Shown here piece by piece: positions 22,994 to 28,826 of a stretch of 34,057 nt of DNA (position 1 is its first letter; each line of letters starts with the position of its first letter). Where the stretch lies: the NCBI GenBank assembly GCA_050955105.1, contig JBPBQZ010000040.1, forward strand, positions 1 to 34,057, in the 5' to 3' direction. A model generated the notes under the pieces. That model worked only from the letters and a program-made list of their open reading frames with translations, made no database searches and had not been told where the DNA came from. The position numbers and the translations under genes are program-made. This DNA is from JBPBQZ01 sp050955105 (GTDB lineage: Bacteria > Pseudomonadota > Gammaproteobacteria > Burkholderiales > Burkholderiaceae).

Positions 22994-23407
22994 ATGGACG
23001 ACGACATCGATTTCGTCATCTATGGTGGCGCGGACTGGGCCATCACGGCATTCATTCAGAACCCGCAGTGCCCCATTGACCAGGCCAATCCGCTGGCCAA
23101 CCCCGTGAATCTACGTGGCTGCTCGGCGACGTTGACGGCAGCGATTTCACCGGGTGCCCCGACCAAGTTGTTCGTCTTGTCGAGTACCGATGGCTCGCTC
23201 GTCATCGATGCGCCGGCCGGCTCGATTGCTTGGGATATGGCTGCCACACAGACCGCTCAGTTCGTCGCGCTTCCGTTTCCGACTCAACCGTCTCCGTGTG
23301 GGCCAAACGTCTTCCTGATGGGCTCCTACGAGATGAAGGTCATCGATTCCGGTGGCCACGTTATCCATGAATTCTCCGGCAAGTTGTATTTGAGTCCCGG
23401 AATCTAA
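22994..23407 (+). CDS. Phage hypothetical protein, beta-rich
   Basis: A 137-residue protein (MDDDIDFVIYGGADWAITAF...) with AAGG at 22980-22983 upstream. It carries DFVIYGGADWAIT, CSATLTAAISPG, GSIAWDMAAT and YEMKVIDSGGHVIHEFSGKL, a repeated beta pattern found in small phage proteins encoded near tail fibre genes. No catalytic motif is seen. A terminator follows, separating it from the second receptor-binding module. Confidence 0.7.
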   Translation: MDDDIDFVIYGGADWAITAFIQNPQCPIDQANPLANPVNLRGCSATLTAAISPGAPTKLFVLSSTDGSLVIDAPAGSIAWDMAATQTAQFVALPFPTQPSPCGPNVFLMGSYEMKVIDSGGHVIHEFSGKLYLSPGI

Positions 23408-23429
23408 AGCTCTCCCGTTTTCAATCCAC

Positions 23430-23453
23430 GGCCGCCATTGCGCGGCCTTTTTT
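23430..23453 (+). terminator. Intrinsic terminator before the second receptor-binding module
   Basis: GGCCGC (23430-23435), loop CATTGC, GCGGCC (23442-23447), six T. The next start is 13 bases downstream. Confidence 0.87.
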
Positions 23454-23466
23454 ATTGAGTCATTCA

Positions 23467-23820
23467 ATGACGACTGTGATTGGTATTCCCGGGCCGCAGG
23501 GCAAGCCTGGGTTGAACTGGCGCGAGACGTGGGACCCAACCGCGACCTATGAGCCGGGCGACGGCGTGACCTATAACGGCGCTGCTTGGTACTGCCTTTC
23601 ACAGAGCAAGAACAACATCCCGGGCGCATCGCCGCTGCAATGGACCGTCGTTTTACAGGTTTCGTTTCCAAATTACGCCACGTTCGCCGCCCTGCAAGTC
23701 CCGCCGGTCTCGATCTCCGTTTTCGTGCAGGCCGACGAGACCAAGGGCGGCTCGCCAACGCTTTATTTCTTTGATGCGCTCGGTAATCGGTACTGGGTTG
23801 CGATGGTATTGGACGCCTGA
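23467..23820 (+). CDS. Carbohydrate-binding-like tail fibre adaptor
   Basis: A 117-residue protein with a short collagen-like segment (GIPGPQGKPG) followed by WRETWDPTATYEPGDGVTYN and GAAWYCLSQSKNNIPG, the pattern of a CBM5/12 (chitin-binding type) domain with its aromatic residues. The C-terminal half (ISVFVQADETKGGSPTLYFF) is beta-rich. Such proteins are found on phage fibres where they bind surface glycans. ATG 23467 has only a weak ribosome binding site. It heads the three-gene module that ends with the esterase. Confidence 0.74.
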   Translation: MTTVIGIPGPQGKPGLNWRETWDPTATYEPGDGVTYNGAAWYCLSQSKNNIPGASPLQWTVVLQVSFPNYATFAALQVPPVSISVFVQADETKGGSPTLYFFDALGNRYWVAMVLDA

Positions 23821-23822
23821 TA

Positions 23823-24935
23823 ATGACGACACCACAGTTTCCCGTACTCGATGCGACCGCTGTCGCGCTGCTGACCGAGATCGAGGCCGCGCTAGCGACA
23901 CCGGTTGCACCTGGTGGATCGGCGACGGCGGCGCTTCAAACCGCCGGCAACGCTTCGCTCACCGCTATCGCGGCGGCCATTGCCGCGCGCCTGTCGGTCT
24001 ACACAGCGAACGTCGTTGAGACAGCAGCGCTTTCCACGGCCGATTTCTCTGCGACCGGCTTGCTAGCGATTCCTACGTCTGGACTCTCGTCTGTCGGTAT
24101 TGCACTTACCGGGACACCGGTCGGCGCGACGGCGGTCTTCGAAGCGACGATCGACAATGCCAATTGGTTCGGCGTATCGGCCGAGCCCGATGGCGCTGGC
24201 GGCGGCGGAAAGGTTGCAAGCGCGACTGCGGCCGGCGTGTTCAACGTCAACTGCGGCTCGTGGCAGCAATTCCGCGTGCGACTCAGTGGAATCACGTCCG
24301 GCTCGTTTGCGGTGACGCTCGTCGGCACCGCGGGCTTGAAGCATGTGAGAACTACGAACGGCATCGCATCCGATCTGCAGGCGACCGCCAAAAGTGCACC
24401 GCTGGTCGCAATGACGGACCGAAGCGGGGTCATACCCGGCGGGGTGACGGGCACCGGCTCGATCACGCCGGGCAGCGGCGGTACGAACGGAACATTTGCG
24501 CTTGCCTTCACGGGCGGAACCGCTCCAGGCGGCGGCGCGGTGACTGTGCCGGCGACAGGGACATTCACTGTATCGAGCGGCGGCGTCTCATCCATCGCGA
24601 TTACCAGCCCAGGGCTCTATGCAACCGCTCCGACCCTCTCGTTTGCCGCATCCGCTGGGCTGACGGGTGCTGCTGCCCCTGCGGTATTGGGCGGCTTAGC
24701 CGTGACGATCATGGCCGCAAATGCGAGCCGACTTCTCGCGCGCGTGCAAAACACTGGCACCGGCGACCTTTGGTTCAACGATACCGGAGGCGCTGCAAGC
24801 GTGGGCGGCTTGGGTTGTTACCGGCTATCCGCCGCACAATCGTACGAATCGCCGATAGGCGGAGCGTCGCCAGCCTCGTGGAGCTTATATGGCGCCACAG
24901 CGGGTCAGACGTTCAGTGCGTTGGAGGGCCAATAA
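23823..24935 (+). CDS. Repetitive fibre-like structural protein
   Basis: A 370-residue protein very rich in Gly, Ala, Ser and Thr with no lysine- or aromatic-rich core. Residues 1-60 are helical and may trimerise. Residues about 65-175 form a beta domain (STADFSATGLLAIPTSGLSS, ATIDNANWFGVSAEPDG). Residues about 205-290 are Gly-rich (GSITPGSGGTNGTFALAFTG, GGVSSIAITSPGLYATAPTL), and the C-terminus (LLARVQNTGTGDLWFNDTGG) resembles phage surface decoration domains. It lies between the adaptor and esterase genes and is probably part of the same appendage. Confidence 0.72.
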   Translation: MTTPQFPVLDATAVALLTEIEAALATPVAPGGSATAALQTAGNASLTAIAAAIAARLSVYTANVVETAALSTADFSATGLLAIPTSGLSSVGIALTGTPVGATAVFEATIDNANWFGVSAEPDGAGGGGKVASATAAGVFNVNCGSWQQFRVRLSGITSGSFAVTLVGTAGLKHVRTTNGIASDLQATAKSAPLVAMTDRSGVIPGGVTGTGSITPGSGGTNGTFALAFTGGTAPGGGAVTVPATGTFTVSSGGVSSIAITSPGLYATAPTLSFAASAGLTGAAAPAVLGGLAVTIMAANASRLLARVQNTGTGDLWFNDTGGAASVGGLGCYRLSAAQSYESPIGGASPASWSLYGATAGQTFSALEGQ

Positions 24936-26423
24936 ATGCCATTCACCGGACAAACATCGCAGGCAGTGTACGGGGCCGGTACAGCGGTTATTGGCGATAG
25001 TATTGCCGCCGGCGCGCAGGATGGCGAAGCGAACATTTACGGCGTGCACGGCAATAACTGGTTCCATTACCTTTGCCTCGCATCGGCCGGGAAGATTCAG
25101 CACGTGTGGAACGCGGGCATCGGTGGTCAGACGACTGCGCAGATCGTGCCTCGCATTGTTACGGACATCCTGCCGAAGAAGCCGACCCGGTGCGTACTTC
25201 AAATGGGCACGAACGACACCGATCCACTGAATCAGACGTTACCGAATTTCACTACGGCAATCCAAACCCTTTTGGCCGCTGGCATTCAGCCGATCCTGGT
25301 GACGATTCCGCCGGCCGGAACGGCGGCAATCTCGGCGCCGGTTGCGACGGCTACAGCGTCGACCACCGGCGGGACGCTAGCTGCCGGCACTTATGGGTAT
25401 CGAGTCGCCGCGACGAACGATGTCACGAACGGCGTAACGCTTGCGAGTGTCGAGGTTACCGTGACGACCACTGGGTCGACTGGCTCAGTGACGTTGACGT
25501 GGGCGGCAGTTCCGGGCGCGACGGGCTATAAGGTATATGGCCGTACGCCGGGCGCTGAATTGCTAATAGCCATCATTACTCAGGGTGGCAGTGTGCCGAC
25601 CATGGGCTATGTCGATACGGGCGCGGCCGCGCCGGCCGGAGCTCTTCCATCATCGAACACGACCGCGAGCGCTCTGACGACGCTGGTTCGAACGAAGATC
25701 ACCGGCGTGAACAACGTGATTACGCGCCTAGCGCAGCGTTATGGACTGCCGCTGGTCGACATGTATTCCTTCCTTGTCGACCCATCCACTGGGATGTACA
25801 AGACCGGTTGGACGAAGGAGGGAACGCATCCGTCGGTAATGGCGACGAAGCTGATGGGGCAGTACGCTGCTTCTGTGCTCGCGCCGTATTACACACCGTC
25901 AGCCGTCTATCTAGCTGGGGACAATGCTGATCCGACCTGCATCGTCAGCAACCCGCTCCTCCTCACGAACAACGGTGTTGTGCCGCAAAGCTGGTCGGCA
26001 TATGGCGGCTCTGGAACCGCTGAATCAATAACGACAGATTCGTCAGTCGAGGGCGCGGTTTTGCAGATCTCTCGCGCCGACTTCACGCCTCGATATGTCA
26101 GCGCCCCCACCTTGACCACGGGTTGGAGCGTTGGCGACAAGATAGCCATTTCCGGGCGTATCTCGCTCACCGGGGCGGACGCAAACGGCGGTCTCGGAAC
26201 GTTCGGCATGGAGTGCAACGGCAGCGGCAACCCTCTCACATGGATCGGGCAGATGAGTCTGTGCTCCGATACGCCGGGCGGTTTTTGCACGTTCTATTTC
26301 GAGGGAATCATCCCCCCGGGGACGACGAATCTGGAATGGAGTGCCTCGCTGGCGTATGGCCCGATAACGATGAAGCTCGGGCAACTTACGGCGCGCAATC
26401 TTACGGCTGAAGGCATCGCATAG
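24936..26423 (+). CDS. SGNH/GDSL esterase tail protein with inserted Fn3-like domain
   Basis: A 495-residue protein with all four SGNH blocks: GDS at 20-22 with catalytic Ser22, the Gly in NAGIGG (59-64), GTND at 91-94 with Asn93, and EGTHPS with His298. The residue three before the His is Glu295, where Asp is usual. Residues about 131-240 are an Fn3/Ig-like domain (LAAGTYGYRVAATND, SVTLTWAAVPGATGYKVYGR) inserted between the GTND strand region and the catalytic His. Residues about 310-495 form a C-terminal beta-sandwich, possibly glycan-binding. Phage enzymes of this fold deacylate surface polysaccharide. GGAGG at 24923-24927 supports ATG 24936. Confidence 0.84.
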   Translation: MPFTGQTSQAVYGAGTAVIGDSIAAGAQDGEANIYGVHGNNWFHYLCLASAGKIQHVWNAGIGGQTTAQIVPRIVTDILPKKPTRCVLQMGTNDTDPLNQTLPNFTTAIQTLLAAGIQPILVTIPPAGTAAISAPVATATASTTGGTLAAGTYGYRVAATNDVTNGVTLASVEVTVTTTGSTGSVTLTWAAVPGATGYKVYGRTPGAELLIAIITQGGSVPTMGYVDTGAAAPAGALPSSNTTASALTTLVRTKITGVNNVITRLAQRYGLPLVDMYSFLVDPSTGMYKTGWTKEGTHPSVMATKLMGQYAASVLAPYYTPSAVYLAGDNADPTCIVSNPLLLTNNGVVPQSWSAYGGSGTAESITTDSSVEGAVLQISRADFTPRYVSAPTLTTGWSVGDKIAISGRISLTGADANGGLGTFGMECNGSGNPLTWIGQMSLCSDTPGGFCTFYFEGIIPPGTTNLEWSASLAYGPITMKLGQLTARNLTAEGIA

Positions 26424-26563
26424 TAGTCGCCGCAATATGGCAGTCCCGGTGGATAACTGCGCGATTTGACGCAATTCGAGATTCTATAAGCGCCATGCAT
26501 TTTCGATCGCGTGCGCCCCAAGATCCGTCGAGTAGCGAAGCACCTGATTACATTTCGTGGTGG

Positions 26564-26569
26564 TATAAA
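26564..26569 (+). promoter_or_regulatory. Weak -10 candidate upstream of the small beta gene
   Basis: TATAAA at 26564-26569 lies in the 235-base gap after the esterase gene, but no good -35 box is at the right distance. A short hairpin, ACGGC ATAA GCCGT (26581-26594), follows without a T run. This gap otherwise shows no gene. Confidence 0.25.
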
Positions 26570-26658
26570 ATCGACACATAACGGCATAAGCCGTAGCTGG
26601 TTTTAGCGAGTGAGTGATGACGCGCTAGGCCAGGCGCTCCGCGATGGGGACCAGCGGA

Positions 26659-26889
26659 ATGAAGTTCAAAATCGGTCAGCGCGTTCGGGATGCGCGCGGT
26701 GAGGAGTGTGTCGTCGCTGACGTGCAAGTTAGCGACGGGGCGCGGCTTTACCTGTTGCGACGGGCGTGGGGCGCGCTTATGCCTAACTGGTATGCTGAGA
26801 ATCAGTTGTCTGCGGTCCCGGTGCAGGCCCTGGTCTTTGGCGTCAAGCAACGGCCAGCATCGAAGCGACGGAAGAATTTACCTAGATAG
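26659..26889 (+). CDS. Small beta-barrel-like protein (76 residues)
   Basis: ATG 26659 has GGGGA eight bases upstream (26646-26650); ATG 26644 would add five residues. The sequence MKFKIGQRVRDARGEECVVA, then DVQVSDGARLYLLRRAW, resembles small SH3/Tudor-like proteins that open with G-x-R-V. The C-terminus is basic (KQRPASKRRKNLPR). The function is unknown. It is the first gene of the accessory region beyond the structural modules and ends 16 bases from the 3' end of the convergent SOS-linked gene. Confidence 0.6.
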   Translation: MKFKIGQRVRDARGEECVVADVQVSDGARLYLLRRAWGALMPNWYAENQLSAVPVQALVFGVKQRPASKRRKNLPR

Positions 26890-26905
26890 TCCGGCTAGCC
26901 ATGAA

Positions 26906-27241
26906 TCAGTGGCGCCCGTCCCCGCTCTTCCGGCGACCGGCAGCCGTCGAATCATCGTCGACATCGACCTTCGGTTTGCATCGATCCAGCAAAGCCTGCT
27001 GCCGCGGCGTGCGGGGATCCGTGATGCAGGGTTCGCGTTCAAGTTCGCCGACGAAAACATCCCACAAGACGTGCGGAATACCAGGGGGTGTGTCGCCGCA
27101 CGCTATGCGGACTTGGTTCGCCCGCAGCACTGTGGCGCGCAGGCGATGAATCTCCCACAGAAGCTTGCGGACGACCGGAGAGTCGTGCAGGTCGTGGATC
27201 TCCGCGAGTTCCGCGGCGGTGAGTGGAGCGTTCCCGCGCAT
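26906..27241 (-). CDS. Unknown protein behind a LexA box
   Basis: A 111-residue protein (MRGNAPLTAAELAEIHDLHD...). It has a helical N-terminal half (DSPVVRKLLWEIHRLRATVL) and a polar, charged C-terminus. The frame has an earlier ATG at 27268, but that codon lies in the LexA box and just upstream of the expected transcription start, so I prefer ATG 27241. Similar small proteins of unknown role occur in Burkholderia phages. The SOS-type control region immediately upstream suggests expression at prophage induction or DNA damage. Confidence 0.6.
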   Translation of the reverse strand: MRGNAPLTAAELAEIHDLHDSPVVRKLLWEIHRLRATVLRANQVRIACGDTPPGIPHVLWDVFVGELEREPCITDPRTPRQQALLDRCKPKVDVDDDSTAAGRRKSGDGRH

Positions 27242-27248
27242 GATGCCA

Positions 27249-27280
27249 GGTAAATACTGTATGTCCATACAGTATTTACC
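27249..27280. repeat. 32-base near-perfect palindrome containing a LexA box
   Basis: GGTAAATACTGTATG (27249-27263) and CATACAGTATTTACC (27266-27280) are exact reverse complements with a 2-base spacer. The centre holds the LexA site annotated separately. The extended flanks beyond the 20-base LexA core may strengthen binding or serve a second, phage-encoded repressor. Confidence 0.85.
27255..27274 (-). promoter_or_regulatory. LexA (SOS) box
   Basis: TACTGTATGTCCATACAGTA has CTG-N10-CAG and matches the E. coli consensus (TACTG, five TA, CAGTA) in everything but the centre. It sits over the proposed -10 element of the reverse-strand promoter. The host recA has a matching box at 31481-31500, so the host LexA should recognise it. 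Confidence 0.85.
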
Positions 27281-27299
27281 GCAGAAGCATCCCCGTCAA
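27271..27299 (-). promoter_or_regulatory. Candidate SOS-regulated promoter, reverse strand
   Basis: Reading the reverse strand: -35 TTGACG (27294-27299), 17-base spacer, -10 AATACT (27271-27276). The -10 lies inside the palindrome, so LexA binding would block it. Predicted start of transcription is around 27263, upstream of the 111-residue gene. Confidence 0.55.
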
Positions 27300-27308
27300 G
27301 TGATACTA

Positions 27309-27352
27309 TATATACACACAAAATTCTTTACATATTAATAGGTGTGTATATA
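27309..27352. repeat. 11-base inverted repeat overlapping the forward promoter
   Basis: TATATACACAC (27309-27319) and GTGTGTATATA (27342-27352) are exact reverse complements around a 22-base spacer. The right arm overlaps the -10 box, as expected for an operator. The stretch 27301-27360 is strikingly AT-rich against its surroundings. Confidence 0.6.
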
Positions 27353-27354
27353 AT
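27327..27354 (+). promoter_or_regulatory. Strong forward promoter
   Basis: -35 TTTACA (27327-27332), 16-base spacer, consensus -10 TATAAT (27349-27354), 58 bases upstream of ATG 27413. It faces the 75-residue gene and the ribbon-helix-helix gene and diverges from the SOS-type promoter. Confidence 0.75.
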
Positions 27355-27412
27355 AGATTCATGGGTTCGACGAGCCCGCCGCGCCTCGGGAGCAGGGGTA
27401 GGGTAAACAATC

Positions 27413-27640
27413 ATGACGATCATCAACATCGATTACGCTGTTCCCGCCGACGCTATCGCAAAAATCGAGGCGCATCTTGCGGAAGTCGCGATGCGGGATC
27501 CGGATTGGAACGGCGCGGAATTCACGATCGAGCGCGATGACTACACGTGCATCTCGGGCGACGACGTTGACAAACTGAAGGGCGCCCAGCTTTTAGTGGG
27601 CATTCAACGCATCATTTGCGGCGAAGAATCGGATGTCTAA
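27413..27640 (+). CDS. Small acidic protein of unknown function
   Basis: A 75-residue acidic protein (MTIINIDYAVPADAIAKIEA...) with a mixed alpha/beta pattern: a helix at about 12-28 and the strand EFTIERDDYTCISGDD, then a C-terminal helix. It is the first gene after a strong promoter, and its end overlaps the next gene's start by eight bases. No toxin motif is recognised. The coupling to a DNA-binding protein could reflect a toxin-antitoxin-like pair or a regulator with a partner; neither is shown. Confidence 0.68.
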   Translation: MTIINIDYAVPADAIAKIEAHLAEVAMRDPDWNGAEFTIERDDYTCISGDDVDKLKGAQLLVGIQRIICGEESDV

Positions 27641-27872
27641 AAAAGAAGTCAAGTCGGCCGCTCACAATCCGAAGCGCCTGGATCATCCGAAATCGAGCGA
27701 CGATCATCGGGCGACCGCAGCACGCGGATCGGCCGGCCGGCCTTCCACGATGACCGGTGGAAAGCGCGTCAACGTCTATCTCGATGACGCGAGCTTGGCA
27801 CGGGCAACGGTGCTCGGGGACGGCAATGTCAGCGAAGGGATACGGCTCGCGCTAGCTAAATCGGCTCAATAA
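27633..27872 (+). CDS. Ribbon-helix-helix DNA-binding protein
   Basis: A 79-residue protein. The first 40 residues are basic and probably disordered (SAAHNPKRLDHPKSSDDHRA, then GRPSTMT). Residues about 43-77 (GKRVNVYLDDASLARATVLG, then DGNVSEGIRLAL) have the ribbon-helix-helix pattern: a polar beta strand, a helix, a turn and an S-E-G-I-R-x-A-L second helix. Such proteins bind short inverted repeats as dimers and often autorepress their operon, so the repeat at 27309-27352 is a natural candidate. The 3' end overlaps the convergent SRAP gene by 17 bases. Confidence 0.76.
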   Translation: MSKKEVKSAAHNPKRLDHPKSSDDHRATAARGSAGRPSTMTGGKRVNVYLDDASLARATVLGDGNVSEGIRLALAKSAQ

Positions 27873-28554
27873 GATCCGGCCGATCTGCTGTGGGACGATT
27901 AACTTCGCGACTGACTTTTTCCCACTCGAAGTCGTCTGTCGGCCGCGACGCTGTTCGAGCGATCGCGGCGGCCATTTCCACAGGCGTTTCGGCGTGCAGC
28001 CACAGCCTTGCGTTATCGAACGTCAATGCGACCGGCCGGCGATCGTGCACGTCGAGCATGCCTTTGTCGGACGCATCGGTGACGATCACTAAGCCGTCGA
28101 CCACTGCTGGCCGCTCGTCTGGCGCGCGCGGTGGCGCATCGGCGTCCGGCTTCGCACTCGACAGCGCGGCAAAGTAGAGCGGTAGCCCGTCGCGCGGCTT
28201 TAGATAGAACGGCTGTTTCTTGCCATCATCAGCCAAGATCCATTCATACCAGCCATCCGCAGGAACAATCACGCGGTTGCGCGCCAACATTCCCTTCCAT
28301 GCCGAACCTGTGATTTTGTCCGCGCGCGCGTTGATCATCGGTGGCAGCTTCTTCGCTGCGGCCCACGCTGGCCGGTAGCCCCAGAAGATGCGCCGCACGC
28401 CGCCGTCAGGATAGAGCGCTAGCGGATGCGTACCGGGTGAGACGTTGAACCCAGCCGGGCGGTCCGCTTCGTCGAACGCGAGATAGCTACCGTCGACTAG
28501 TTCGGGCAGCCGGTATTCGCTCGTGTGACGGTATTGGGTGATGCGGCCGCACAT
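27856..28554 (-). CDS. SOS response-associated peptidase (SRAP / YedK / HMCES family)
   Basis: A 232-residue protein starting MCGRITQY. All key SRAP residues are present: Cys2 (exposed after Met removal), Asn75 in PMINARADK, Glu104 in GWYEW, and His170 in LDVHDRRP. SRAP proteins form a covalent thiazolidine link to abasic sites in single-stranded DNA, shielding them during replication. GGAG lies seven bases upstream of the ATG. Many phages carry this gene; here it sits at the prophage edge next to tRNA-Met. It could be phage cargo or a host gene just outside the boundary. No LexA box is seen upstream, but two copies of a 12-base repeat are. Confidence 0.9.
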   Translation of the reverse strand: MCGRITQYRHTSEYRLPELVDGSYLAFDEADRPAGFNVSPGTHPLALYPDGGVRRIFWGYRPAWAAAKKLPPMINARADKITGSAWKGMLARNRVIVPADGWYEWILADDGKKQPFYLKPRDGLPLYFAALSSAKPDADAPPRAPDERPAVVDGLVIVTDASDKGMLDVHDRRPVALTFDNARLWLHAETPVEMAAAIARTASRPTDDFEWEKVSREVNRPTADRPDLIEPI

Positions 28555-28577
28555 AAAGAGCTCCGATCGATTTCACG

Positions 28578-28608
28578 TTTTGCGGAAAAGACTTACTTTT
28601 GCGGAAAA
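28578..28608. repeat. Two direct copies of TTTTGCGGAAAA upstream of SRAP
   Basis: The 12-mer occurs at 28578-28589 and 28597-28608, 19 bases apart. Each copy is itself a near-palindrome. They lie between the SRAP start and the tRNA-Met terminator, so they could be operators or arm-type recombination sites at the prophage end. Confidence 0.6.
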
Positions 28609-28610
28609 CG

Positions 28611-28639
28611 AAAAAGGGGCCTAGCGCTGGCTAGACCCC
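28611..28639 (-). terminator. Intrinsic terminator of tRNA-Met
   Basis: On the reverse strand, GGGGtCTAGC, loop, GCTAGgCCCC, then TTTTT (28611-28615). It lies ten bases after the tRNA CCA end, on the prophage side of the tRNA. Confidence 0.82.
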
Positions 28640-28648
28640 TTCTGATAC

Positions 28649-28725
<77 letters not shown>

Positions 28726-28736
28726 AAAGAAACGAG

Positions 28737-28765
28737 ATTATCCACGCCGGTCTCGCAGGTGTCAA
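28737..28765 (-). promoter_or_regulatory. Promoter of tRNA-Met
   Basis: On the reverse strand: consensus -35 TTGACA (28760-28765), 17-base spacer, -10 GATAAT (28737-28742). Transcription would begin a few bases before the mature tRNA 5' end at 28725. Confidence 0.82.
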
Positions 28766-28826
28766 GCGAGGAGCGGTGCCGGAGGCGCCTGGAAATCCAG
28801 CCCCGTCCCGCTCCATGGAAACGCCG

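Noticed and set aside
26581..26594. Hairpin ACGGC-ATAA-GCCGT as a terminator for the esterase gene
   Set aside because: It is 160 bases from the stop and is not followed by a T run.
27242..27268. Earlier start codon (MDIQYLPGI) for the LexA-linked gene
   Set aside because: The codon lies within the LexA box and before the likely transcription start. ATG 27241 is more consistent, though not proven.
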